Shown piece by piece: positions 1-8,671 of a stretch of 35,725 nucleotides of DNA; within the stretch, counting starts at the first letter, position 1, and every line of letters begins with the position of its first letter. The notes beneath the pieces were generated by a model. It made no database searches. It was not told where the DNA came from and saw only the letters and a list, made by a program, of their open reading frames with translations. The stretch is from Pseudomonadota bacterium. GTDB taxonomy: Bacteria > Pseudomonadota > Alphaproteobacteria > Rickettsiales > UBA3002. Position numbers and translations under genes: made by a program. The stretch covers positions 1 through 35,725 of the forward strand of contig CAUJIC010000051.1 in the NCBI GenBank assembly GCA_963205305.1, read 5' to 3'.

Positions 1-1
1 C

Positions 2-460
2 ATTCCCCTACTCGGCAAACGCGTACGCATCAAGCACGACCCTGACCTGCGCCGCAGCTGGGTGATTCGCGATGATATTCTCTACGTCTCGGGCCCACGC
101 GAAGAATTCCCCGAGCGCGTGACCGCCGCCTTGAGAAAAATTGCGAGCCAAACCCTAAGTGCATTATCGGTGCGCTACGCAGTGCAAATTGGCCGCCGCC
201 TCAACCGCGTGACGGTGCGCGATACGCGTAGCCGCTGGGGCAGCTGTTCTTCCACCGCGCGCTTGTCGTTCTCCTACCGCCTCATCTTCGCACCGAAGGA
301 AGTGATGGAGTATGTGGTGGCACACGAAGTCGCACATTTGCGCCACATGAACCACTCCGCCGCTTTCTGGAATTGTGTCGAGAGCATTTGCCCCGATTAC
401 GAAGCCGCCAAAGACTGGCTCAAGCTGCACGGGAAAGATCTGTATCGGTTTAATGCGTAG
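2..460 (+). CDS. YgjP-type metallopeptidase (DUF45/M48-like), 5' end missing
   Basis: This is the C-terminal part of a predicted zinc metalloprotease of the YgjP/DUF45 family, whose physiological substrate is not known. The reading frame is open from the first bases of the window (I-P-L-L-G-K-R-V-R-I-K), so the gene begins upstream. A GTG at 62 is in frame but is probably an internal Val, because the preceding residues continue the family's strand pattern. The visible signature is HEVAHLRHMNHSAAFW, an HExxH zinc site followed by the conserved HxxxFW that supplies the third ligand region. The segment RDTRSRWGSCSS is the other conserved block of the family. The stop is at 458-460, and the convergent PBP gene ends about 100 bp away. 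I am confident of the family but cannot infer a substrate. Confidence 0.88.
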   Translation: MPLLGKRVRIKHDPDLRRSWVIRDDILYVSGPREEFPERVTAALRKIASQTLSALSVRYAVQIGRRLNRVTVRDTRSRWGSCSSTARLSFSYRLIFAPKEVMEYVVAHEVAHLRHMNHSAAFWNCVESICPDYEAAKDWLKLHGKDLYRFNA

Positions 461-557
461 CGGAAGCTATGGCCGAGCAGTTCCGAACACACTAGGTAGC
501 CTTTCGGGGAGCCTAATAAACAAATCCATGCTTGCAAGCGGCTAAGCGACATTGCCG

Positions 558-2828
558 CTAATTAGGATACTTATACTCGACCTTACCCTTCTCAGGGTTC
601 TCGGGAACTTTCTTTGAGAGCTTCTCCCAGAATTGCGGGCTCAGTACTTCTTCACCTTCTGCAGATGGCGCAGGTTCCGATGCTGTAGCAGCAGGCTCAC
701 CTGCCTCGTCGGGTGCTGGGGTCGGCCCTCCAAATGGCACAGAGTTAGAAGCTGGTGCATCTGCCGGCAAGTCTGCTTCTGTAAGCGGTGCAGTGGGGTC
801 ACGTGCGTCCGAAGGAACATCGCTCGTGCCTAACAACCATGGCAGAAATTCTTGTGCTTCACCCGCACTGGTCGGAATGGATTTGGCTGGCACACCCTGC
901 ATCGCCAGTGTCATGAAGTCGTGCCAGATCAGCGCAGGCAGATTACCGCCAGTGACACCGCGCGCCATCGGCTTGTTGTTATCGTTGCCGACCCACACAC
1001 CCGTCACAAGCTGCCCAGTAAAGCCCACGAACCATGCATCCTTATAGTCGGACGTGGTCCCGGTCTTGCCCGCAACCTGACGGCCCGCCAAGCCTGCGCG
1101 CGTGCCAGTGCCACAGCACACAACATTCGTGAGCATATAGTTCATCTGTTGTACCGTGCTAACCGCGAGCACCTGCTCGGGCGTCGGTTCGGCACGCTTG
1201 TAAATCTCCTTGCCCTCGCGCGTCTTGATGCTGAGGATGCCATAGGGCACGACTTTTACGCCGTTGTTGGGTAGGTGCGCGAACGCACCTGTCATCTCAA
1301 GAAGGGTCGCCTCGCCAGAGCCGAGTGCGATGGACGCAACACGCGGTACATCGGGCACACCTAAACGGTTCGCCATCTCCGCGACTTTCGACACGCCCGC
1401 ATATTGCGTTAGGCGCACCGCGACCGTATTAAGCGAGTAGCGTAACGCCTCCACCATCGGCACTTGACCGCGATACCCCGCATCGTAGTTTTGCGGTCTC
1501 CATACTTTGTTGCCCACTTGCAGCGTGATCTCCGAATCTTCGACCACCGATTGCGGCGAAAGACCGGCCTCGAGCGCAGCCAGATAAACGAATAGCTTAA
1601 AGGTCGATCCCGGCTGGCGCTTCGCCTGCGCTGCACGGTTATACTGGCTCTCGGCATAATCGACACCACCGACGAGCGCCTGCACTGCTCCATCAGGCTT
1701 CATGGCCACCAATGCGCCTTGGCTTACTTTCTTCTTCGCACCCTGCGTGCTGACGATGTTCTGAATGGTATCCTGAGCCAGCGTTTGCAGCTTGGTGTCG
1801 ATGGTAACCGTTACCACCATATCGCCATCGAACTGGCCGATGACATTCGGAATTTCATCCACAATCCAGTCCGTGAAATAGCGTACATCGCCACCTTCAA
1901 CTTGGTGGGCTGGGGCTTTTGCATCGCTAGCCATGGCGGTGGCCACTTCCTTTTCTTTCAGGAACCCTGCATCCACCATGTTCATAAGCACTTGGCGCAC
2001 GCGTCCCTTCGAGCGCTCGCTGTTGGCAGTAGGTGAATAGCGCGAGGGTGCTTTCAGCAAGCCTGCCATCATGGCTGATTCGTAAAGCGTCAATTCTTTT
2101 GCGCTCTTGTTATAATAACGGTGCGACGCTGCATCGACCCCAAACGCACCCGAACCAAGATACACACGGTTTAGGTAAATCGCCATGATCTCTTTTTTGG
2201 TAAATCGTGCCTCGAGCCAGAAAGCGAGCATCGCCTCTTGAATTTTGCGGCTTAAGGTTCGCTCGGGCGTGAGGAACACGTTTTTTGCCACTTGCTGCGT
2301 AATCGTCGAGCCACCCTGCACCATTCTTCCATGCACAATATTCGTGAACATTGCGCGGGCAATGCCATAAAAATCCAGCCCGCCATGCTCGAAAAAGCGG
2401 CGGTCTTCCGTAGCAATCACCGCATGAATAAGCGGCTTAGGTAAGGCATCATAGGGAATATAGGTGCCATACACATCGCCATAATTAGCCAGCACTTTGC
2501 CATCCGTAGTTTCGATGGTAATGCCTTGCTGTTTTTTAATCGTGTTAATATCGCGAATATCAGGCAGTTGCGCGGCAAAATACACCAGCGCTAACCCAAG
2601 CATAATAAAGCCAGCCATGATGATCCGCACCACGGCGCCCCACCAGCGCTGGCGCATTAACCACTCACGGAAGCGCCCTGCACGCCTACGCCGCGTGCCA
2701 CTATATCTAGGATTCGAGCGATAGCTTACATTACGCGAACCACTACTGGCTTTACGTCTGGGCTTGCCCGATGTTCTCTTTTTATCGCTCATCGCGCGGC
2801 TTGATACCCTATTTTTCTGCTCTGTCAT
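558..2828 (-). CDS. mrcA: Class A penicillin-binding protein 1A (bifunctional transglycosylase/transpeptidase)
   Basis: This enzyme polymerises and cross-links peptidoglycan on the periplasmic face of the inner membrane. Residues 1-62 form an Arg/Lys/Ser-rich cytoplasmic tail, and about 63-88 form a single membrane anchor. The GT51 transglycosylase domain follows, with catalytic Glu141 in EDRRFFEHGG, then QGGSTITQQ and the RKIQE...YLN blocks. The transpeptidase domain carries the SxxK serine at about 408 (STFK), SLN at about 465 and KTGT at about 588. The last 80 residues are a Pro/Ala/Glu-rich tail. At 756 aa it is somewhat shorter than E. coli PBP1A (about 850), with no obvious large OB insert. 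The start is uncertain: Met1 and Met13 are both possible and neither has a clear Shine-Dalgarno. It is transcribed divergently from cyaY across about 60 bp. Confidence 0.95.
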   Translation of the reverse strand: MTEQKNRVSSRAMSDKKRTSGKPRRKASSGSRNVSYRSNPRYSGTRRRRAGRFREWLMRQRWWGAVVRIIMAGFIMLGLALVYFAAQLPDIRDINTIKKQQGITIETTDGKVLANYGDVYGTYIPYDALPKPLIHAVIATEDRRFFEHGGLDFYGIARAMFTNIVHGRMVQGGSTITQQVAKNVFLTPERTLSRKIQEAMLAFWLEARFTKKEIMAIYLNRVYLGSGAFGVDAASHRYYNKSAKELTLYESAMMAGLLKAPSRYSPTANSERSKGRVRQVLMNMVDAGFLKEKEVATAMASDAKAPAHQVEGGDVRYFTDWIVDEIPNVIGQFDGDMVVTVTIDTKLQTLAQDTIQNIVSTQGAKKKVSQGALVAMKPDGAVQALVGGVDYAESQYNRAAQAKRQPGSTFKLFVYLAALEAGLSPQSVVEDSEITLQVGNKVWRPQNYDAGYRGQVPMVEALRYSLNTVAVRLTQYAGVSKVAEMANRLGVPDVPRVASIALGSGEATLLEMTGAFAHLPNNGVKVVPYGILSIKTREGKEIYKRAEPTPEQVLAVSTVQQMNYMLTNVVCCGTGTRAGLAGRQVAGKTGTTSDYKDAWFVGFTGQLVTGVWVGNDNNKPMARGVTGGNLPALIWHDFMTLAMQGVPAKSIPTSAGEAQEFLPWLLGTSDVPSDARDPTAPLTEADLPADAPASNSVPFGGPTPAPDEAGEPAATASEPAPSAEGEEVLSPQFWEKLSKKVPENPEKGKVEYKYPN

Positions 2829-2889
2829 ACGAAAAAATCAACACATCGAGTCCCTTGCCACCACCTGCGAACCTGCTATGCACACAATC

Positions 2890-3213
2890 ATGGATGAAAA
2901 ACACTACCACCCCGTTGCCAATGCAACCTTAATGCATATCTACGACCAGCTCGAAGACGCCTTCGAGGCGGCTAAGCTCGATGACCTTGATTTGCAAGGT
3001 GGCATCCTTACGATTGCTGCGCGCAGTGGACGTACCTACTTGCTTACCAAACACGCACCCAGCCTACAGATTTGGTATGCATCGCCCATCCTTGGTGGCT
3101 TACATTTCAGTTACAACGAGCATGCCCAATGCTGGGCTTTGCCCGATAACCGCACCCTCTACGATGTGCTACGCGCCGAACTGAAAAACGAGAATGTCGA
3201 GGTGGGTTTATGA
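2890..3213 (+). CDS. cyaY: Frataxin-like iron donor protein CyaY
   Basis: This is a small frataxin-family protein, thought to bind iron and modulate Fe-S cluster assembly in the cytoplasm. The 107-residue product shows the family pattern: an acidic first helix (QLEDAFEAAKLDDLDLQ), the strand GGILTIAARSGRTYLL, then the conserved QIWYASPILGGLHFSY and an aromatic/DNRTLYDVL end. I start at Met 2890, which gives the usual family length of about 105 aa. An ATG at 2878 is equally open, and the frame is open upstream to 2764 inside the divergent PBP gene, which is unlikely to be translated. The stop overlaps the ABC transporter start by 4 bases (ATGA at 3210-3213), so the two are probably translationally coupled. 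Placement ahead of an exporter says nothing specific about function. Confidence 0.85.
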   Translation: MDEKHYHPVANATLMHIYDQLEDAFEAAKLDDLDLQGGILTIAARSGRTYLLTKHAPSLQIWYASPILGGLHFSYNEHAQCWALPDNRTLYDVLRAELKNENVEVGL

Positions 3214-4979
3214 GCCAAGCCAAAGATAATTTACCACCCAAAGGCAAACTCACCTCGCTACGCTATTTGCTGCGTTACATGCTACCCTATAAGCGCCAGG
3301 CGGTTGGCGCTTTGGTTGCTCTGGTATTCACCTCGGGCGGCGTGCTTAGTATGGGCTCGGCACTGCGCCACCTGATTGACCAAGGCATCGCCAAAGGCGA
3401 CCAACATCTCCTCGGCCAAGGCTACCTCATTTTACTTGCCGTGGTTGTCGCACTTGCCATTGGCACCTACACCCGCTACCTGCTGGTTTCGTGGGTTGGC
3501 GAGCGCGTGGTGGCCGATATTCGGCGCGATGTATTTGCCAAAGTCCTCTCCATGCACACGGCGTATTTTGAATCATCCCGTACGGGGGATCTCATTTCGC
3601 GCATCACCACCGATACCACGCTGCTACAAACGGTGGTCGGCTCCTCAGTCTCTATCTTTCTACGCAATACGTTGCTGTTCGTTGGTGGGTTCACCATGCT
3701 GCTCATCACCAGCGTCAAACTGTCGGAATATTTGCTGCTGATGTTGCCCCTCATCTTGCTGCCGATTATCACCATTGGCCGCCGCGTGCGTGCCTTGTCG
3801 CGCGCCACACAAAACAAAGTCGGCGATATTTCTGCCCATGCCGAGGAGACCATCTCCGCCATTCGCACCATTCACGCGATGGCACTCGAGGATGCGGAGA
3901 ATGACCGTTTCGGTAGGCTTATTGATGATAGCGTCGCCACGGCCCTCTCACGTATCCGCATGCGTGCCATGCTCACGGGCATTGTCATCTGCCTCATTTT
4001 CGGTGCGATTGTCACTGTGCTCTATATCGGCGGGCAGGATGTGATTGCAGGCCGCATCAGCGCGGGCGATCTATCCGCGTTCATTTTCTATTCTGTGGTG
4101 GTGGCCGGTGCCTTGGGTGCGCTGAGCGAAGTGGTGGGTGAAATGCAACGTGCGGCTGGCGCCACCGAACGCTTGATGGAAATGATGCAGCTTGTCGCTG
4201 AAATCAAGGCTCCTGCCGAACCCTACCATTTCACCAAAACACCCGAAGGCCGTTTATCGTTCGAGCATGTCACGTTCCACTACCCCTCGCGCCCCGAACA
4301 AGCCTCGCTCTCGAACGTTTCGTTCCGCGTCGAACCCGGGGAAACGGTTGCTATCGTTGGCCCATCGGGCGCAGGAAAAACTACAATCTACCAGCTGCTG
4401 CTGCGCTTCTATGATCCGCAATTTGGCCTTATCCGCGTCGATGGGCACGATGTGCGTACGCTGGAGCCGCGCGAATGGCGAAGCCATATTGGCCTTGTGC
4501 CGCAAGACCCCGTGATCTTCTCCACCACCGCGTGGGAAAATATCCGTATCGGTAAGCCCGATGCGACGGATGAAGAAGTGCGCGAAGCAGCGCGCGCCGC
4601 CGCCGCGCTCGATTTCCTCGAGGAACTTCCCGATGGCCTCGATACCTATTTGGGTGAAAAAGGCGTGCGACTTTCGGGTGGCCAGCGTCAGCGCGTCGCC
4701 ATTGCACGCGCCATCGTGCGCAACCCTGCGGTGTTATTGCTCGATGAAGCCACATCCGCGCTCGATGCTGAAAACGAAACCGCCATCCAAGCCGCGCTCG
4801 ATGGTATCATGCGCGAGCGCACCACCCTCGTCATCGCCCACCGCCTTGCCACCGTGGTGAAGGCCGACCGCATCATTGTCCTCAACGATGGGAAAATCGA
4901 AGCTAGCGGCACGCACCAACAATTGCTCGATACCAATCCGCTTTATAAACGCCTCGCCGAGTTACAGTTCAGCGAATAG
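3210..4979 (+). CDS. MsbA-related ABC exporter (fused permease and ATPase)
   Basis: This is a half-size ABC exporter that would act as a homodimer in the inner membrane. The likely substrate class is lipid or another hydrophobic molecule; the alphaproteobacterial MsbA-related subfamily is the best match, but the substrate is not determined by sequence. Residues 1-320 form the six-helix ABC_membrane domain. The nucleotide-binding domain has Walker A GPSGAGKTT at about 384-392, a Q-loop (VPQDPVIFS), the signature LSGGQRQR at about 488, Walker B VLLLDEATSALD at about 508 and H-loop His544. All catalytic residues are present. The length of 589 aa is normal. It overlaps cyaY by 4 bases and is followed after 2 bases by a GNAT acetyltransferase, so the three form one operon. 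Confidence 0.93.
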   Translation: MSQAKDNLPPKGKLTSLRYLLRYMLPYKRQAVGALVALVFTSGGVLSMGSALRHLIDQGIAKGDQHLLGQGYLILLAVVVALAIGTYTRYLLVSWVGERVVADIRRDVFAKVLSMHTAYFESSRTGDLISRITTDTTLLQTVVGSSVSIFLRNTLLFVGGFTMLLITSVKLSEYLLLMLPLILLPIITIGRRVRALSRATQNKVGDISAHAEETISAIRTIHAMALEDAENDRFGRLIDDSVATALSRIRMRAMLTGIVICLIFGAIVTVLYIGGQDVIAGRISAGDLSAFIFYSVVVAGALGALSEVVGEMQRAAGATERLMEMMQLVAEIKAPAEPYHFTKTPEGRLSFEHVTFHYPSRPEQASLSNVSFRVEPGETVAIVGPSGAGKTTIYQLLLRFYDPQFGLIRVDGHDVRTLEPREWRSHIGLVPQDPVIFSTTAWENIRIGKPDATDEEVREAARAAAALDFLEELPDGLDTYLGEKGVRLSGGQRQRVAIARAIVRNPAVLLLDEATSALDAENETAIQAALDGIMRERTTLVIAHRLATVVKADRIIVLNDGKIEASGTHQQLLDTNPLYKRLAELQFSE

Positions 4980-4981
4980 TT

Positions 4982-5449
4982 ATGACCGCCACCATCATAC
5001 CCTTCATGCCCGAGCATGCCCCTATCTTTGATCGCCTCAACCGCGCATGGATTGAGGAGCTATTCGTCATCGAGCCTAGCGACGACAAGGTGCTACTTAA
5101 CCCGCAGCATCATATTATCGATACAGGTGGTGAAATTTGGTTTGCAGCATGGGAAGGTGAAATTGTGGCGACTTACGCGCTGATGCCTGAATCACTCGGT
5201 ATCTATGAATTTGCTAAACTGGGTGTCGATAAAAACGCGCGCGGGCGTGGCCTTGCCCGAACCCTGCTGCGCCACTCCAAAGAGCGCGCACGCGCCAACG
5301 GCGCGCACACCCTACGCATACTCACCAATTCGCAACTGGTTGCCGCCAACACGCTTTATCGCAGCGAAGGCTTCATCGAAGTACCACTCAGCGACGAACA
5401 GCGAGCACGTTATGACCGCGTAGATATCTTGTACGATTTTGCACTCTAA
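4982..5449 (+). CDS. GNAT family N-acetyltransferase
   Basis: This is a 155-residue acetyl-CoA-dependent acyltransferase of the GNAT superfamily. The acetyl-CoA loop motif is visible as LGVDKNARGRGLARTLLRHSKERA (motif A, R/Q-x-x-G-x-G/A), and motif B is NSQLVAANTLYRSEGFIEVP. The substrate cannot be read from sequence; small molecules, peptides and protein N-termini are all possible. It begins 2 bases after the ABC exporter stop with no separate promoter space, so it is almost certainly co-transcribed. It ends close to a perfect 7-bp inverted repeat (5473-5491) lying between it and the convergent OmpA-like gene. Confidence 0.88.
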   Translation: MTATIIPFMPEHAPIFDRLNRAWIEELFVIEPSDDKVLLNPQHHIIDTGGEIWFAAWEGEIVATYALMPESLGIYEFAKLGVDKNARGRGLARTLLRHSKERARANGAHTLRILTNSQLVAANTLYRSEGFIEVPLSDEQRARYDRVDILYDFAL

Positions 5450-5472
5450 AAAACTGGACTTGCACATGCCTG

Positions 5473-5491
5473 GATGATCATAGGGATCATC
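5473..5491. terminator. Short inverted repeat between convergent genes, possible terminator
   Basis: GATGATC and GATCATC form a perfect 7-bp stem around a 5-base loop, in the 65-bp gap between the GNAT and OmpA-like stops. There is no T-tract on either side, so it is at best a weak bidirectional terminator. Confidence 0.3.
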
Positions 5492-5514
5492 AGCAAGCCC
5501 TCAATCCAAACCCT

Positions 5515-8500
5515 TTACTTTACAAACACGTCCGCGCGGTCGGCATTGCCATCAGCCTTGTTACCCATCGCCTGCGTGCTGATGCTCTGGGCATCCACGC
5601 CCTTCGAAATCAGGTGGGCGCGGATTTGCAATGCACGTGCGAGCGAGGTGCGCTTAGCAACCGATGTTTCCTCGGCTGTACCCGAAGCATACGCCACCAC
5701 ACGCACGGTGCCTTTGGATTGCTTAACTTTGTCGGCTACAGTATCGAGCGTTGCCTTCTCGGCATTGCTCAAATCACTCTTACCTTTTTCGTAGCTAACC
5801 GAACGCGATAGTGTCTCGCCCGCGTTTGCCACTGGTTTGGTTTCAGTAATGGGAGGAAGAACAGGTTTCGCTAAATCATCTTTTGAAGTTTTAGATGCTT
5901 CCTTTGGTACTTCAAGTTTTGCAGCGGGTAATTCAGGCAGCTCAGGCGCGCTAGCATCAGACTTCATGGGAGGCAACGGCAAGGGCGGCAAGCCCGAAGG
6001 AGGGGCCGCTTTTACAGGTGCTAGCTCTGAATTTACTGGCTCCATAGGCTTGGCAGGTGGCAATTCAGGTAACTTCGCCTCTTTCTTCGCTGGCTCCATT
6101 TTCGCTTCCGCAGGTTTCGGCGGTTCTAACTTCTCAACTGGTTTTGCTACTTCTGGCTTTACTGCCGGCGCTTTCACCTCTGCTGGTTTAGCCGCCTCAG
6201 GTTTTAAAACGGACTTAGCAGGCATGGGTTTCACTTCAGGCAGCGGCATTGGTGGTAACGCATTCGTCACTTTCGGTGCAGCGGCGCCCGTCGGCAATTT
6301 GGGTACTACTGGTGCGGGCGCTTCTTGGCCAAGTGGCTTCGATTGAATCCCATCGGCAGGTTGCAAAATATCGGCCGAGCTACGCTTCGTGTCGCCAATA
6401 ATTGCATCGAGCGCTGGCAGAGCTGGCTTTGCAGGCGCCTTTAATTCGTTCGCAGAGGGTAATTTGGGCAACGTAGGTGCCGCATCTGTTTTCTTCGCGG
6501 GCTCTGACGCTTTCACAGGCTCTGGAACTTTTACGGGTTCAGCTGGTTTTGCCGATGGCAACTCAGGTAGCTTCGCGTCTTTCTTCGCGGGCTCTACAGC
6601 TTTAACGGGCTCAGCCTTCTTCGCCACGTCCTCTGGTTTTACCACAGGCAGCTCAGGCATTGGGGGTGCATCCACTTCCTTCGATTTTGGCAGTGGTAAT
6701 TCTGGCAATGCGGTAGCTTTTTTCTCGGCAGATGTTTGCGAAACAGGAGGCTTCGGCAATTCAGGCGACTTGGGCGCGGCACCCTCTTTCGCGTTCATTT
6801 TTGGCAATGGCGCAATCTCAGATTTTTGCAGCGTAATGGGTTGTTTCTCTGCCGCAACTGGAGGCTCTGGAAGTTTTTCAGGCTCAGCAGGTTTGGCAGG
6901 TAACTCTGCAGGCGGTAACTTTTCTGGCAGCGCAACTTTTGCTTCTGGGGCTTTGTCGGGCAAGGTTGGCGCCACAATGGGCTTCGTCGCTTCTTTCGGT
7001 GCAGCTAGCGGAGGCATTGGCATCGGCAACACAGGCGGCTGAGGCAACACAACAGGTGCTTCTTTCTTCGCTGGTTCCACCGCTTTCACAGGCTCTGGAA
7101 GTTTAGCTGGCTCTACAAGTTTGGTGGGCGGCAATTCAGGAAGCTTGGCATCTTTCTTCACTGGCTCCGCCGCTTTCACGGGCTCTGGAAGTTTAGCTGG
7201 CTCCGCAAGTTTGGTGGGCGGTAATTCAGGCAGCGCCTCGAACTTAGCGGGACCTTTCACCTCTTTTGCAGGGGCAGCTTCTGCCTTGGGTTTATCCTCA
7301 GGCGCTTTGTTGATGATTTTTTTTACATCACTAATCACGCCCTGCTGCTTGGGCTCTGCGTTAAAGGTTTTCTCTAAACGATCCTTGACCGATGGTGGCA
7401 ATTCAGGCTGCGCGGCGGGCACAGGTATCATCATTGGCGCGGTTGAAATAGCAGGTTCCACTGCGGGCTTAGCCGCCTTAGTTTCCTTAGCTGTTTCCTT
7501 CGTGAGCTTCTCCTTCGCCGCCTTCACGGGTTTTTCTGGCGCGGCAACCTCAGGCAGTGGCGCGATGGATGCTGGCACACCGTGCGGCACAGGTTTCGCC
7601 TGAAGTTTTTCAGTTTTTGTGGGTGCCGTTATTTCGCTCGGTTGTTTCTCTGGCGATGGTGGTGCCACCTCTGGCAACGGCGCCATGATGGGCGATGTTT
7701 TCGCCGATCCGTTCGCGCCAATCAGCGGAATCGAAATCGATGCCCCAGGCTTCAACCCTTCCGATGGTGCGGATTTAACTTCCGTCTTCGCAGCAGGAAC
7801 TGGCACAGGTGCCGCTTTCACTGCGGGCACTTCAACTGGTTTTGCTACAGGTTTCTCTGGCATCACAGCAGGCGCAGGCACGGCTACAGGGGCCGCAATC
7901 GAAGGCAATGGCGCGGGCACAAAGGGCTCTACCGCTGGCTTTATTTCGACAGGCTTTTGTTCAATCTTCTGGTTTTCAATCGGTATCGCACGTGGCACGG
8001 GCAATGGCGCAGGCATCACCATCGGCGCAGGTGCGGGCGCTGGTTTAACAACAGGCAATGGTTCCAATGCTCGCGGAGTAATCACCACGGGTGTTGGCGC
8101 GGGTGCAGTCGTCACAGGTGGCGTGGGTAACGGCTGGATAACCGCAGGCGTTGGCGCTGCAACTACGGGTGCTGGTGGCACAGGTTGCGCTTTCAGTGGC
8201 TGCGGCGCAGCAGGCAACGGCGCGGGCGCAGGTGGTATGATAATGGGTGCTGCAGGCGCCGCTGTGGGCGCAGGCGCAACTGGCGCCTCGATAGGCTTCA
8301 TCACAGGCGGCAGCGTTTTGATAACTTTGGGCGCAGGCTCAGGCTTCACGGGCTGCTCGACCACCAGCGAATCGCGCAAGGTGCGTAACGCGCCCAGATT
8401 GACTTCCACGCTTGGCTTTTCGGGTATTAAATCACGTGCCATGGCGGCGGGTGCGCTCATTGCCCACACGAAGCTACACACCCCGCAAAGCAGCATGTTA

Positions 8501-8538
8501 CGTCTGGTTTTCAGGGAAAAAACAGTAAAATGGGGCAT
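5515..8538 (-). CDS. Large Pro/Ala/Lys/Glu-rich periplasmic protein with C-terminal OmpA-like domain
   Basis: This 1007-residue exported protein has three parts. The first is a signal peptide (basic KTRR, hydrophobic core, probable cleavage after A-M-A before RDLIPEK). The second is a spacer of roughly 850 residues dominated by P, A, K, E, V and L, with PELPP and EPVKAxEPAKK repeats. The third is a C-terminal domain (about 110 residues) with RALQIRAHLISKGVDAQSIS and AMGNKADGNADRADVFV, the pattern of OmpA-like domains in Alphaproteobacteria. The Asp usual in the peptidoglycan-binding loop appears as Ser (AYASGTAE), so classical diaminopimelate binding is uncertain. The spacer could span the periplasm as the Pro-rich arm of TonB does; this is inference. 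The frame is open to 8964, but that extension overlaps the divergent phosphatase gene and would bury the signal peptide, so I start at 8538. Confidence 0.8.
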   Translation of the reverse strand: MPHFTVFSLKTRRNMLLCGVCSFVWAMSAPAAMARDLIPEKPSVEVNLGALRTLRDSLVVEQPVKPEPAPKVIKTLPPVMKPIEAPVAPAPTAAPAAPIIIPPAPAPLPAAPQPLKAQPVPPAPVVAAPTPAVIQPLPTPPVTTAPAPTPVVITPRALEPLPVVKPAPAPAPMVMPAPLPVPRAIPIENQKIEQKPVEIKPAVEPFVPAPLPSIAAPVAVPAPAVMPEKPVAKPVEVPAVKAAPVPVPAAKTEVKSAPSEGLKPGASISIPLIGANGSAKTSPIMAPLPEVAPPSPEKQPSEITAPTKTEKLQAKPVPHGVPASIAPLPEVAAPEKPVKAAKEKLTKETAKETKAAKPAVEPAISTAPMMIPVPAAQPELPPSVKDRLEKTFNAEPKQQGVISDVKKIINKAPEDKPKAEAAPAKEVKGPAKFEALPELPPTKLAEPAKLPEPVKAAEPVKKDAKLPELPPTKLVEPAKLPEPVKAVEPAKKEAPVVLPQPPVLPMPMPPLAAPKEATKPIVAPTLPDKAPEAKVALPEKLPPAELPAKPAEPEKLPEPPVAAEKQPITLQKSEIAPLPKMNAKEGAAPKSPELPKPPVSQTSAEKKATALPELPLPKSKEVDAPPMPELPVVKPEDVAKKAEPVKAVEPAKKDAKLPELPSAKPAEPVKVPEPVKASEPAKKTDAAPTLPKLPSANELKAPAKPALPALDAIIGDTKRSSADILQPADGIQSKPLGQEAPAPVVPKLPTGAAAPKVTNALPPMPLPEVKPMPAKSVLKPEAAKPAEVKAPAVKPEVAKPVEKLEPPKPAEAKMEPAKKEAKLPELPPAKPMEPVNSELAPVKAAPPSGLPPLPLPPMKSDASAPELPELPAAKLEVPKEASKTSKDDLAKPVLPPITETKPVANAGETLSRSVSYEKGKSDLSNAEKATLDTVADKVKQSKGTVRVVAYASGTAEETSVAKRTSLARALQIRAHLISKGVDAQSISTQAMGNKADGNADRADVFVK
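7061..7240 (-). repeat. Two tandem 90-bp repeats inside the OmpA-like gene
   Basis: Positions 7061-7150 and 7151-7240 are near-identical 90-bp units encoding a 30-residue module with the order KLPELPPTK, L(V/A)EPAKLPEPVKA, then (V/A)EPxKK. Diverged copies of the same module occur around 6500-6610 and 6050-6110. The in-frame multiple of three preserves the coding sequence, consistent with expansion and contraction of the spacer. Confidence 0.8.
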
Positions 8539-8671
8539 AGTGCGATGCGCTTGTTTTTGATGTTTTTGTCGAAGGTGTCTGGTTGTAGCAAAGCCACCCG
8601 CCCACTGGCAAGCACGATTATAAAAAGATGGCGCTTGCACCCGCACCGCCTTTCTTCTAGGTTCCCGCGCT

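Noticed and set aside
2819..2836. CTGTCATA near the PBP/cyaY divergent starts as a Pho box
   Set aside because: There is no second heptamer at 11 bp, and the match is simply the complement of the first PBP codons.
7061..7240. CRISPR-like tandem repeat
   Set aside because: The units are directly adjacent without spacers and maintain the reading frame of the OmpA-like gene.
5837..8560. Long plus-strand open frames (for example 5837-6346, 6389-7042, 7619-8560) rich in Gly, Ser, Ala and Phe
   Set aside because: They lie antisense to the Pro/Ala/Lys/Glu-rich OmpA-like gene. The skewed codon composition of that gene removes stop codons on the other strand, and none has a ribosome site or a recognisable domain.
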